Program-made: the position numbers and the translations under genes
The notes under the pieces: model-generated
Databases searched by the model: none
What the model was told of the DNA's origin: nothing
What the model saw: only the letters and a program-made list of their open reading frames with translations
From: Candidatus Sumerlaeota bacterium
Lineage (GTDB): Bacteria; Bacillota; SLNR01
DNA length: 49,791 nt
Assembly: GCA_007132905.1 (NCBI GenBank)
Contig: SLNR01000141.1
Span: 1 to 49,791 of the forward strand
Direction: 5' to 3'
Shown: piece by piece, positions 26,057 through 34,277 of the stretch
How positions within the stretch are numbered: the stretch's first letter is position 1
Layout: each line of letters opens with the position of its first letter

Positions 26057-26821
26057 ATGAAAATCGATCTAAACTGCGACATGGGCGAAAGTTTTGGTCC
26101 GTATACCATGGGCCGTGACCAAGAAGTGCTGCCGTATGTAACATCGGTGAACCTGGCCTGCGGTTTCCACGGAGGAGACCCCATGGTGATGGCTAAGACG
26201 GTCAAGCTTGCCAAAAAAGCAAAAGTAAACATCGGGGCTCATCCGGGCTATCATGACCTGCAGGGGTTTGGCAGAAGAAAAATTACGATGGCCCCTGATG
26301 AAGTAACGGCGTTGATTCTTTATCAGCTAGGGGCCCTGGATGGCTTTTTGCGGCGTGAGGGGGAGCGAATAACTCACGTCAAACCCCATGGAGCTTTATA
26401 CAACCAAGCGGCGGTTGATGCTAAACTAGCCTGGGCTGTGGCCCGTGCCGTCAGGGATTTTGATGACCGGGCGATTTTGGTAGGCCTTTTTGGGTCGGCT
26501 CTTATAAAAGAGGGTAAGCGGGCAGGTCTTGATGTGGCCCGCGAGGCTTTTTTAGACAGGCATTATCAAAAAGACGGGACTTTAGTCCCGAGAAGCCAGC
26601 CCGGGGCTGTCCTAGAGGACCCTGAGCAGGCGGCCGCACGAGCCGTCAAAATGGTTGGCGAGGGAAAAGTTGTTTCTTATGAGGGGCAAGACTTGCCGCT
26701 TTCTTGCGATACCATCTGCATTCACGGGGATACCCCTCAGGCTGTGCAGATGGCAAAAAGGGTTTTTCAAACACTGCTCAAAAACGACATCCGTGTCCGT
26801 CCCATGAGAGCCAATGGATGA
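26057..26821 (+). CDS. pxpA: 5-oxoprolinase subunit A (LamB/YcsF family)
   Basis: PxpA is part of the ATP-dependent prokaryotic 5-oxoprolinase PxpABC, which opens pyroglutamate to L-glutamate. The 254 residues match the family: DLNCDMGESFGPYTMG at the start, CGFHGGDP, NIGAHPGYHDLQGFGRR near 55, HVKPHGALYNQA near 110, and CIHGDTP near 222. The ATG directly follows the ftsK stop, using GGGGGAGGAG within ftsK. A pxpB-pxpC fusion follows 15 nt later, so the three subunits are complete. Confidence 0.95.
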   Translation: MKIDLNCDMGESFGPYTMGRDQEVLPYVTSVNLACGFHGGDPMVMAKTVKLAKKAKVNIGAHPGYHDLQGFGRRKITMAPDEVTALILYQLGALDGFLRREGERITHVKPHGALYNQAAVDAKLAWAVARAVRDFDDRAILVGLFGSALIKEGKRAGLDVAREAFLDRHYQKDGTLVPRSQPGAVLEDPEQAAARAVKMVGEGKVVSYEGQDLPLSCDTICIHGDTPQAVQMAKRVFQTLLKNDIRVRPMRANG

Positions 26822-26836
26822 GGTGGAGGTATTTTG

Positions 26837-28585
26837 ATGGCAGAGCCAATTTTTCAATGTGCCGGAGATCAAGGAATTGTGGTCGAATACGGACAAGAAA
26901 TCGATCCTCTCATTCACCGTCAGGTAATGGGACTGTACCATAAGCTCAAACACGACAACCCGCCGTGGCTGATTGAAGCCATTCCTACTTATCGATCGTT
27001 GCTAGTGCTTTTTGCACCGGAGCAGACCCAGGGAGAAGATCTGATCGCGGAGCTAAAAGAGTTGGGAAAGCTAGCAAAAGATTATAAGGGCGATGAAGTG
27101 GGACGGCAAATGGAGATCCCTACGGTGTATGGTGGGGAAGAAGGTCCGGATTTAGACGAGGTGGCTTCGCTTACCGACTTAGATCCCGAAGAAGTCACAG
27201 AGATCCATGCCGCAGGGAAGTACATCGTTTACATGCTGGGTTTTACGCCCGGTTTCCCCTATTTGGGGGGAATGGATAAACGGATTGCGGCTCCCCGTTT
27301 ACCTTCGCCCCGCACCGAGATACCGTCCGGGTCCGTCGGCATTGCGGGGCCGCAAACAGGGGTATACCCTCAAAAAAGCCCCGGGGGTTGGCGGATCATC
27401 GGGCGCACCCCCCTCACTTTATTTGATCCTAAAAAGGATCCGCCCGCTTATCTTCAGCCGGGAGATCAAATCACCTTCAAACCGATTACGCGCCAGGAAG
27501 CGGACCAGATGAGCAAAACCCAAAAGAGCGTAATAAGCCGGGAAAAAAAAGATAACGGCAAGGAGGCAGCGGCGCTGATTAAACAGCCGGGGATGCTCAC
27601 TACCGTTCAAGATAAAGGTAGGTGGGGGTATCAGCATCTAGGGGTGCCGACGGCCGGAGCCATGGATCGTCTGGCCCTGCACATCGGGAATATCCTAACG
27701 GGCAATCACCAGGGAGCCCCGGCTTTGGAAATGACAATGACAGGGCCAAAGATCTATTTTTATAAAGACTGTGTTATCGCTGTAACCGGGGCAGATCTTG
27801 GTCCGTGTGTAAACGGCCGGGAAATCCCCATGTGGACTAGTCTAAAAGTTGCTGCGGGTTCGGTGGTTCATTTTTCAGGGAGGAAAAACGGCTGCCGGGG
27901 ATATCTTTCTTTGGCGGGCGGCCTAAAAGTACCGACGGTCATGGGAAGTTCGTCAACGTACTTGCGAGGTTCTTTCGGCGGGCTGCAAGGGAGAGCCTTA
28001 AAGGCCGGGGATGAAATCACTTTGAGCAGAGGCCGCCCTTGTCTCATTGGAGCCGTTGCCCCTAAAGGACTTTTTGAATATCTTGATGAAAAAAGCAAAC
28101 TTCAGGTGGTTTTGGGTCCTCAGGAGGATTATGTAAGCGCAGAAAGTTTAAAGACCTTCTTTTCATCAACGTACACGGTGTCGCCTCAGGCTGATCGCAT
28201 GGGCTATCGTCTAGACGGCCCGAAATTAGAGCACGCCAGGCCCCCTGATATTATCTCGGACGGGATATGCCCCGGTGCGGTACAAGTGCCCGGGCACGGC
28301 GCGCCGATTGTGATGACGGCTGATCGACAGACAACCGGCGGGTATCCGAAAATAGGCGCCGTGACAAGCCTGGGATTATCTTCTTTAGCGCAGCGTATTC
28401 CCGGAGATGCGGTCAGCTTTGAGGAGGTCTCCTTTGCCCAAGCCCTCAAAGCTTATAAAGACAAAGAAGATGAGTTAGCTCAATGGCGGCGCGACCTAGA
28501 AGAAAAGCTGAAAAACAAAGGCAAGACATGGCGGTTGACGATTGACGGTCATACCCATCAGGTCATGATCGGCAAAAGTGAGTAG
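26837..28585 (+). CDS. pxpBC: 5-oxoprolinase subunits B and C, fused
   Basis: This 582-residue protein joins the KipI/PxpB and KipA/PxpC subunits, usually separate genes. Residues 1-225 are the PxpB part, with MLGFTPGFPYLGGMD near 133 and RIIGRTPLTLFDP. A short charged linker follows (about 226-243). From 245 comes the PxpC part, starting LIKQPGMLTTVQDKGRWGYQ, with GVPTAGAMDRLALHIGN and the later RTTGGYP-like stretch RQTTGGYPKIGAVTS. The last 35 residues (WRLTIDGHTHQVMI) resemble the start of a biotinyl-type beta strand pair, which may be chance. A GTGGAGG site precedes the ATG; a TTG one codon upstream is also in frame. With pxpA it makes a full enzyme. Confidence 0.93.
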   Translation: MAEPIFQCAGDQGIVVEYGQEIDPLIHRQVMGLYHKLKHDNPPWLIEAIPTYRSLLVLFAPEQTQGEDLIAELKELGKLAKDYKGDEVGRQMEIPTVYGGEEGPDLDEVASLTDLDPEEVTEIHAAGKYIVYMLGFTPGFPYLGGMDKRIAAPRLPSPRTEIPSGSVGIAGPQTGVYPQKSPGGWRIIGRTPLTLFDPKKDPPAYLQPGDQITFKPITRQEADQMSKTQKSVISREKKDNGKEAAALIKQPGMLTTVQDKGRWGYQHLGVPTAGAMDRLALHIGNILTGNHQGAPALEMTMTGPKIYFYKDCVIAVTGADLGPCVNGREIPMWTSLKVAAGSVVHFSGRKNGCRGYLSLAGGLKVPTVMGSSSTYLRGSFGGLQGRALKAGDEITLSRGRPCLIGAVAPKGLFEYLDEKSKLQVVLGPQEDYVSAESLKTFFSSTYTVSPQADRMGYRLDGPKLEHARPPDIISDGICPGAVQVPGHGAPIVMTADRQTTGGYPKIGAVTSLGLSSLAQRIPGDAVSFEEVSFAQALKAYKDKEDELAQWRRDLEEKLKNKGKTWRLTIDGHTHQVMIGKSE

Positions 28586-28603
28586 GCGTTTAGGGGGGAC
28601 ATC

Positions 28604-28822
28604 ATGAATCAGAAAAAATTCGGTTTCCTCCGCTTTATTAATCTCAGCTTGTATCTTGGTATCATTGTTGTTATCGCCATCGGGATGAGTTTTTTCGTTG
28701 GCCGTTTTGTGGTGGAAACCTATCAGTTGAGCGAAATGGTTTTTGTGGCCATTATGGCTTTGGGCGCGTTTGTAGGGTTTGCGGTTATTATCAAGAAGTT
28801 AATTGATATCGGGCGTGAATAA
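28604..28822 (+). CDS. Small two-helix membrane protein
   Basis: This 72-residue protein has two clear membrane helices (about 13-33 and 45-63) joined by a short polar turn, a basic N-terminus (NQKKFGFLRF) and a short basic/acidic tail (KKLIDIGRE). The size and the tail after helix two recall AtpZ/AtpI-like proteins that sit before ATP synthase operons, but no ATP synthase genes are here and the match is weak. AGGGGGG precedes the ATG. It lies 18 nt after pxpBC and 22 nt before the next gene, so it is part of that cluster; a role in uptake or anchoring is only a guess. Confidence 0.7.
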   Translation: MNQKKFGFLRFINLSLYLGIIVVIAIGMSFFVGRFVVETYQLSEMVFVAIMALGAFVGFAVIIKKLIDIGRE

Positions 28823-28844
28823 GCATAAACGAGGAGGGGAAAAC

Positions 28845-29396
28845 ATGTACTGGAAAAAAGCAGGGAAAAGAAACACAGAGAACACGATTGATCTCGCTAC
28901 CGCAAAAGCGAAAGAGTACGGCATCAACCATGTGGTTGTCGCTTCGAATTCGGGGGAGACGGCCGCCCATCTTAAGGACTGCGGACTTGAAGTGACTTGC
29001 GTCACTCACCAGATCGGATTTAAAGGACCCGGGATCGACGAGATGAGCGAAGAGAGGCGTAAAGAACTCAAGGAAGCCGGATTAAATGTGCTGACGACCA
29101 CCCATTTATTTGCCAACATTGAAAGGGCTGCCACCAGTAAATTTGGCGGCATTTATGTGGGCGGGCTTGCCTCCCACACATTGAGAATGTTTGGCGAGGG
29201 CATGAAAGTTTGTGTGGAAATTGCGGTTATGGCTCTTGATGCCGGGATGATTCCCCACGGGGAAGAGGTCATTGCTATCGGTGGGTGGGCCAGAGGAGCC
29301 GACACGGCCGTGGTGATTGCACCGGCTCACTCTCATGAGTTTTTCAACACCGAAATCAAAGAAGTTCTGTGTAAGCCCCGCGAAAAAAAGACATAA
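28845..29396 (+). CDS. Free-standing pyruvate kinase C-terminal-like domain protein
   Basis: This 183-residue protein matches the alpha/beta C-terminal domain of pyruvate kinase alone, without the catalytic barrel. Visible are NTIDLATAKAKEYGINHVVVAS, then SGETAAHLKDCG, and the late motif GEEVIAIGGWARGADTAVVI. In pyruvate kinase this domain binds effectors; stand-alone members exist in archaea and Clostridia with no known role. The frame is open from 28803, but GAGGAGGGG fixes the ATG at 28845. It follows the 5-oxoprolinase cluster closely and may be a small-molecule sensor for it, which is inference. Confidence 0.8.
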   Translation: MYWKKAGKRNTENTIDLATAKAKEYGINHVVVASNSGETAAHLKDCGLEVTCVTHQIGFKGPGIDEMSEERRKELKEAGLNVLTTTHLFANIERAATSKFGGIYVGGLASHTLRMFGEGMKVCVEIAVMALDAGMIPHGEEVIAIGGWARGADTAVVIAPAHSHEFFNTEIKEVLCKPREKKT

Positions 29397-29486
29397 GCTA
29401 AAAAAAGGGTAACCTCCTATTTTCAGCAGGAGATTTCTCTTGAAAAGAGAACTAGTAGCACTTAATTTATTTTAGGAGGTAATGAA

Positions 29487-30698
29487 ATGACCAAAGTTTT
29501 AAAAGGCGGATGTTTAATTGACGGCAACGGCAGTCTGCCCGTTGAAAACGCAGTTATTGTGATTGAAGAAGAACGGATTAAAGAAGTGGGCTGTGCAGAC
29601 AGTATCGAAATACCCGAAGGGGCCGAAGTGGTTGATATGACCGGCAAGACAATCATGCCGGGCATGATTGACTGCCATGTGCATATTGGTTCCGGAGGAG
29701 AGGCCAGCTCAGAGCTGCAAAACTTAAAAGAGCTGATTCCCTATAAAGCATTAAAAGCAACTACTCACGCCAAGAAGGCTTTAGACGCCGGGGTGACTGC
29801 CCTTCGCGATATGGGGGAAGTAGGTTATATTGATGTGGCGGTGAAAAAGGCCATCACGGCGGGACTGTATGCAGGCCCGAGGCTGATGGTCAGCGGACAC
29901 GGGCTTTCCATTACGGGTGGACACGGAGATGCCCATTTTATCCCGGAGGTGCAGGTGACTTCCAAAGTAGGCGTCGTTGACGGAGCGGATGCGGCTAGAA
30001 AGGCAGCTAGAGAACAAATCAAACACGGGGCCGATGTTTTAAAACTATGTGCGACCGGCGGGGTTATGTCCGAAGGCACCGAACCCGGAGCGCAACAGCT
30101 GACCTATGAAGAAATGAAAGCGGCCATTGATGAGTTCAAGAAGCTTGGGAAAGCTTCGGCGGCGCATGCCCAGGGCACCCAAGGCATCAAAGAAGCTATT
30201 CGGGCCGGCATCTCGTCGATTGAGCACGGATTTTTCCTGGATGAAGAGGCTATTCAAATGATGCTGGACCGAGACGTCTACCTGGTCCCCACTTTAACAG
30301 CCGTCCACGGGATTGTGACCCACGGGGTAGAAGCCGGTATACCGGAATACGCCGTCAACAAAGCTAGGAAGGCGCAGGAAGCTCATATTGACTCTTTTAA
30401 AAGAGCCAAAGCGGCCGGAGTGAAAATTGCCATGGGGACCGATGCCGGCACGCCTTTTAATTACCACGGGGAAAATGCCCAGGAGCTTGCTTTGATGGTA
30501 AAAGCAGGGATGTCAGAGATGGAAGCCATCGTGGCTACCACCAAAACAGCCGCCGAACTTCTGCAAATGGAAAAAGACATCGGTACAATAGAAAAGGGGA
30601 AATACGCTGATGTGATTGCCGTTGAAGGCAGCCCCTTGGATGACATCACTTTGCTTGAGAATGTAGAGTTTGTCATGAAAGGCGGAGAAATGGTCTAA
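29487..30698 (+). CDS. Metal-dependent amidohydrolase, Xaa-Pro dipeptidase/imidazolonepropionase-like
   Basis: This 403-residue enzyme of the amidohydrolase superfamily has the binuclear metal set: DCHVHIG near 63, the likely carboxylated lysine in VLKLCATGGV near 185, histidines in SAAHAQGT near 225 and SIEHGFF near 247, and the aspartate in MGTDAGTPF near 318. The N- and C-terminal beta-sandwich parts are present (PGMID; GKYADVIAV). Close families cleave Xaa-Pro dipeptides or cyclic amides; the substrate cannot be fixed. AGGAGG lies 7 nt before the ATG at 29487. A small hairpin (29435-29451) separates it from the upstream gene. Confidence 0.88.
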   Translation: MTKVLKGGCLIDGNGSLPVENAVIVIEEERIKEVGCADSIEIPEGAEVVDMTGKTIMPGMIDCHVHIGSGGEASSELQNLKELIPYKALKATTHAKKALDAGVTALRDMGEVGYIDVAVKKAITAGLYAGPRLMVSGHGLSITGGHGDAHFIPEVQVTSKVGVVDGADAARKAAREQIKHGADVLKLCATGGVMSEGTEPGAQQLTYEEMKAAIDEFKKLGKASAAHAQGTQGIKEAIRAGISSIEHGFFLDEEAIQMMLDRDVYLVPTLTAVHGIVTHGVEAGIPEYAVNKARKAQEAHIDSFKRAKAAGVKIAMGTDAGTPFNYHGENAQELALMVKAGMSEMEAIVATTKTAAELLQMEKDIGTIEKGKYADVIAVEGSPLDDITLLENVEFVMKGGEMV

Positions 30699-30723
30699 CC
30701 TTTGTTCTTCAATGAAGAGATAC

Positions 30724-30765
30724 GGCATCATATGTCTTTTTTCATATGGTGCCTCCTCTTTGTCA
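30724..30765 (+). terminator. Intrinsic terminator after the amidohydrolase
   Basis: GGCATCATATG pairs with CATATGGTGCC (11 bp, one G-U) around a T-rich loop, followed by a T-rich stretch. It lies 26 nt past the stop codon. Confidence 0.65.
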
Positions 30766-30793
30766 TTTTCCAGGCCCGGCGGGAGGTTTGATT

Positions 30794-31405
30794 ATGGAAA
30801 AAGAAGTGATTCTCAAATCAGGTAGGGAAGTCATGCGAAAAGAGGCTGAAGCTTTAGAAAATATGGCCGACAGGTTAGATGATGCCTTTTGTGAAGCCGT
30901 CAACGCCATCTGTGCTTCTAAAGGGCGGGTGATCGTATGCGGTGTGGGTAAATCCGGTCTCATTGGTAAAAAAATTGCCGCTACCTTGGCCAGTACCGGG
31001 ACCCCGGCTTTCTTTTTGCACGCGGCGGAGGCTCTGCATGGGGACTTGGGCATGGTGACCAAGGAAGATGTGCTCATCTTAGTCTCCCACAGCGGGGAAA
31101 CCCCGGAATTATTGGCAGTTCAAACAGCGCTTACAGAATTGGGGGCTTTGGGGATCGCCATTGTCGGAAAACCGTCCACATCGATAGGGGAAAAAGCTCA
31201 AATTGAGCTTGTAACCGGGGTTTGCCAGGAGGCGGACCATTTAAATCTTGCCCCTTCCAACAGCACTACTGCGGCCCTGGTTATGGGAGACGCCTTGGCT
31301 TTGGTATTATCCAAACGACATGATTTCAGTCGCGATGATTTTGCCCGCTGCCACCCGGGCGGCAATTTAGGGGCCGTCTTGCACCGGGAAAGAAGGGAGC
31401 GGTGA
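30794..31405 (+). CDS. KpsF/GutQ-type SIS sugar-phosphate isomerase lacking CBS domains
   Basis: This 203-residue SIS-domain protein resembles D-arabinose 5-phosphate isomerases (KdsD/KpsF/GutQ). Visible are the phosphosugar loop GVGKSGLIGKKIAATLASTG near 49, HAAEALHGDLGM near 76, VSHSGETPEL near 96, LNLAPSNSTTAALVMGDALA near 155, and FARCHPGGNLGAVL near 185. Usual family members are about 320 residues with two CBS domains after the SIS domain; here the protein stops there. The frame is open upstream, but GGGAGG before ATG 30794 sets the start. Its stop region overlaps the next frame, coupling it to the sugar kinase. In a Gram-positive without Kdo a different sugar is likely. Confidence 0.88.
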   Translation: MEKEVILKSGREVMRKEAEALENMADRLDDAFCEAVNAICASKGRVIVCGVGKSGLIGKKIAATLASTGTPAFFLHAAEALHGDLGMVTKEDVLILVSHSGETPELLAVQTALTELGALGIAIVGKPSTSIGEKAQIELVTGVCQEADHLNLAPSNSTTAALVMGDALALVLSKRHDFSRDDFARCHPGGNLGAVLHRERRER

Positions 31406-31407
31406 CA

Positions 31408-32349
31408 TTGAGTACAGAAAAAAGAGTGCCTCGAATTACGGTGATAGGCAGTCTTGTTTTTGATTTGGTGGCCAGAGTCGATCAACGCCCCAAACAAGGC
31501 GAAACCAGGATTGGGCACGATTTTGGCATGTTTCCCGGGGGCAAAGGAGCCAACCAAGCCGTGCAGGCGGCGAGATGCCGGGCGGATGTTCACATGGTCG
31601 GTAGGGTGGGCGATGATTTTTTCGGCAAGGAACTTATCCAGAGTTTAGAAAATTGCGGCGTGAATATTAGCCGGGTGAAGACAGATAAAACCACGACAAC
31701 GGCTGTTGGCTGCATCATTGTGGATGATAGTGGCGATAATAGCATCGTGGTAGTGCCGCAGGCTAATATGAAGTGCACCAAAGAGGATGTGGACGAAGCA
31801 CTTGAGGTGCTTCAAGAATCCGATCTTTTGCTGCTGCAGTTAGAGATCCCCCTGGAGGTCATCGACTACGCTGCCAAAAAAGCCTGTGAGTTAGACTGTC
31901 GGGTCATTTTGAATCCGGCTCCTGCTGCTTTGCTGCCGGAGGATTTATTATCTTGTGTGGACTATTTAACACCCAACGAGTCTGAGCTTGAAATACTCAC
32001 TCAAAAAACACTAAAGACTGAAAAAGACATAGAATCGGCCGCCAAGTCTTTATTAGAGCACGGCTTAAAGGCCGTGATTGTCACTTTGGGGGAAAAAGGT
32101 GCTTGTCAAGTAACCAATCAGGGAGTTTTATATCATCCGGCCTTTAAAGTAAAAGCTGTTGATACGACAGGGGCCGGTGATGCCTTCACCGGAGCCTTGG
32201 CTGTGCAATTGGCCGAAGGGAAAAGGCTGGAAGAAGCCATACAAACAGCCAATGCCGCCGGAGCGGCGGCTGTCGTAAAAAAAGGGGCGCAGCCTTCTTT
32301 GGCCTGCTTGGAGGACATTGAATTTTTTCTTTCTGAGCAGAGCAAATAG
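31408..32349 (+). CDS. rbsK: PfkB-family sugar kinase, ribokinase-like
   Basis: This 313-residue carbohydrate kinase has the N-terminal signature MFPGGKGANQAVQAARC near 36 and the C-terminal active-site DTTGAGDAFTGALA near 252, with the anion-hole glycines and catalytic Asp of ribokinase. PfkB signatures and length fit ribokinase, but no ribose transporter is nearby, so the substrate is open. A GTG at 31402 overlaps the previous stop, but GGGAG at 31395-31399 is 8 nt from the TTG at 31408, which is preferred. The pair with a SIS isomerase suggests a small pentose-phosphate salvage step. Confidence 0.88.
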   Translation: MSTEKRVPRITVIGSLVFDLVARVDQRPKQGETRIGHDFGMFPGGKGANQAVQAARCRADVHMVGRVGDDFFGKELIQSLENCGVNISRVKTDKTTTTAVGCIIVDDSGDNSIVVVPQANMKCTKEDVDEALEVLQESDLLLLQLEIPLEVIDYAAKKACELDCRVILNPAPAALLPEDLLSCVDYLTPNESELEILTQKTLKTEKDIESAAKSLLEHGLKAVIVTLGEKGACQVTNQGVLYHPAFKVKAVDTTGAGDAFTGALAVQLAEGKRLEEAIQTANAAGAAAVVKKGAQPSLACLEDIEFFLSEQSK

Positions 32350-32426
32350 GTCAGCCGACGGCAAAGAAGATTTGCTGAAAGTGTAAAAAATGTCTGCGCA
32401 ACTTTCTTAGAGAAAGGAGCACGCTG

Positions 32427-32987
32427 ATGAAAAACAAGAGAATCCAGTGTTGGTTGCTTTTGCTGATGATGGTCATGCTGTTTGGCGGCTGCGGTTTTTT
32501 TACCCAGGATCAAGAAGCCGTCGATCCTAATAAGGCAGAAGAGAACAACGAGGGGCCGGTTGAGCAGGACAAAGTGGAGTTAGTCCTCTATTTTGCCGAT
32601 GACATGGGTGAATATCTGCATCCTGAGGTGCGGGAAGTCGTCTTAAACGGAAGCACCCCCGCCGAGATGATTGTTAGGGAACTGATTGACGGCCCGAAAA
32701 AAGATAGTTTGTTTTCTCCGATTCCCAAAACAACGGAGTTGCTCGGGCTTAAGATAAGCGACAGGACAGCCGAGGTGAATTTCTCGCGGGACATTCAGAC
32801 AGACCACGCCGGGGGAACAGCAAGCGAAGTGTTTACGATCTATTCTATTGTCAACAGTCTCACTGAAATGGAAGAGATCGATCGCGTTTGGATTTTAGTG
32901 GAAGGAGAGGCCGTTGAAAGTCTGGCCGGACATGTTATTATCAGAGAGCCTTTAGAGAAAAAGGAAAGACTCACTGCGCCGCGCTAG
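32427..32987 (+). CDS. GerMN domain lipoprotein
   Basis: This 186-residue exported protein has a hydrophobic signal and a lipobox (LFGGC, Cys about 23), then a charged spacer and one GerMN domain from about 48 (VELVLYFADDMGEYLHPE, then STPAEMIVRELIDGP and AEVNFSRDI). GerM of B. subtilis has two such domains and works in sporulation and germination; single-domain forms are common in Clostridia and often lie near cell-wall genes. The ribosome site is AGAAAGGAG. It precedes an MreB-type gene, which fits a role at the envelope. Confidence 0.85.
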   Translation: MKNKRIQCWLLLLMMVMLFGGCGFFTQDQEAVDPNKAEENNEGPVEQDKVELVLYFADDMGEYLHPEVREVVLNGSTPAEMIVRELIDGPKKDSLFSPIPKTTELLGLKISDRTAEVNFSRDIQTDHAGGTASEVFTIYSIVNSLTEMEEIDRVWILVEGEAVESLAGHVIIREPLEKKERLTAPR

Positions 32988-33021
32988 CCTCAACTAAGGC
33001 AGTCATGTCTCAAGTTTTGAG

Positions 33022-33050
33022 TTGACTTTCCCCGAGGTTTGGGGTACGCT
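33022..33050 (+). promoter_or_regulatory. Possible promoter of the mreB-type gene
   Basis: TTGACT at 33022-33027 and TACGCT at 33045-33050 are 17 nt apart. The -10 is poor. The spacer holds an inverted repeat CCCC-N7-GGGG, which could be bound by a regulator and compensate for the weak -10. Confidence 0.35.
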
Positions 33051-33084
33051 CCTAAGTAGAAAAGAGAAAGAGGTGCAGAGCGAT

Positions 33085-34113
33085 ATGTGGAACCGTGATA
33101 TTGGGGTAGATCTGGGAACGGCCAATTCCCTTGTTTACAGCAAGGGCCGGGGTATTGTGATCCAAGAGCCTTCCGTGGTGGCGTTTAACAAAGACAGCAA
33201 CCAAATCTTAGCCGTGGGCGAAGAGGCCAAATTGATGATTGGGCGAACGCCGGGTAACATCGTGGCCGTCAGACCCCTTAAAGACGGAGTGATTGCTGAT
33301 TTCGATATTGCGCGGGTGATGTTGCAAAGTTTCATAAAAAAGTCGATGGGCTCCGGTCGAAAATATAGATGGGCAAAACCCAGGGTAGTGGTGGGTATCC
33401 CCAGCAGCATTACCAATGTAGAGAAAAAAGCCATCATCGACGCGGTTATTCAAGCCGGGGGAAAAGAGGCTTTTTTGATTGAAGAGCCTGTGGCCGCTGC
33501 CATTGGCGCGAAGCTTCCCATTATCGAACCGATCGGCAACATGATTGTGGATGTGGGTGGAGGCACCACCGATGTGGCTGTCATTTCATTAGGCGGTATT
33601 GTTGTGAACAATTCTTCCAAGACGGCCGGCAACGAAATGGATGAGGCTATTGCCCGCTACATTAAAAACAAACACAATTTACTTATCGGTGAGCGGACCG
33701 CCGAAGACATCAAAGTGAAAATCGGGTCTGCGGTGGCCCTCGAAGAGGAAGTGACCTTATCCGTATCCGGTCGTGATTTGGCCAACGGACTTCCCAAAAC
33801 AATCACCATCGAAGGGGCAGAATGTTATTTGGCCCTGCAGGATGCGGTGGGACAGATTGCGGATGTTGTCAAACAGACCATCGAAAACTGTCCGCCGGAA
33901 CTAGTCTCCGATATTCTTGAGCACGGGATTGTTTTAGCCGGGGGGGGAGCTCTGCTAAAAGATTTAGATGTGATGTTGGCAGAAGAGACGGGTGTTCCGG
34001 TCATGGTTGCCGACAATGCACTAACCGCCGTAGTGGAGGGGACCGGGTTGGCTTTAGAAGAATTAGAATTGTATAAAGACATGTTGAGGGACCGAAGAAG
34101 CGAAAGCGGTTAA
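33085..34113 (+). CDS. Rod-shape actin MreB/Mbl
   Basis: This bacterial actin forms membrane-bound filaments that guide lateral cell-wall synthesis. The 342 residues have the phosphate-1 loop DIGVDLGTANSLVY at the start, EEPVAAAIGA near 138, phosphate-2 VDVGGGTTDVAVISLGG near 158, and adenosine loop LAGGGALLKDL near 290. No mreC, mreD or min genes follow, and the lone setting fits an Mbl-type paralogue. The frame is open from 33022, but that extension covers the putative promoter; GAGGTG lies before ATG 33085. Confidence 0.92.
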   Translation: MWNRDIGVDLGTANSLVYSKGRGIVIQEPSVVAFNKDSNQILAVGEEAKLMIGRTPGNIVAVRPLKDGVIADFDIARVMLQSFIKKSMGSGRKYRWAKPRVVVGIPSSITNVEKKAIIDAVIQAGGKEAFLIEEPVAAAIGAKLPIIEPIGNMIVDVGGGTTDVAVISLGGIVVNNSSKTAGNEMDEAIARYIKNKHNLLIGERTAEDIKVKIGSAVALEEEVTLSVSGRDLANGLPKTITIEGAECYLALQDAVGQIADVVKQTIENCPPELVSDILEHGIVLAGGGALLKDLDVMLAEETGVPVMVADNALTAVVEGTGLALEELELYKDMLRDRRSESG

Positions 34114-34277
34114 GAATAGGCCCACCAGGGTCTTTCTTTATGATGGGACCCTCCGGATTTATGTTTTTTATCTGCCCATCCAGACAGACAGATGCATCCT
34201 TAACCGGTTTTTTGATTTTGTCTGCACAGATGATGAAGGCAAATTATCACGGTTTAAGAAGAACAGGAGCGCTGGTT

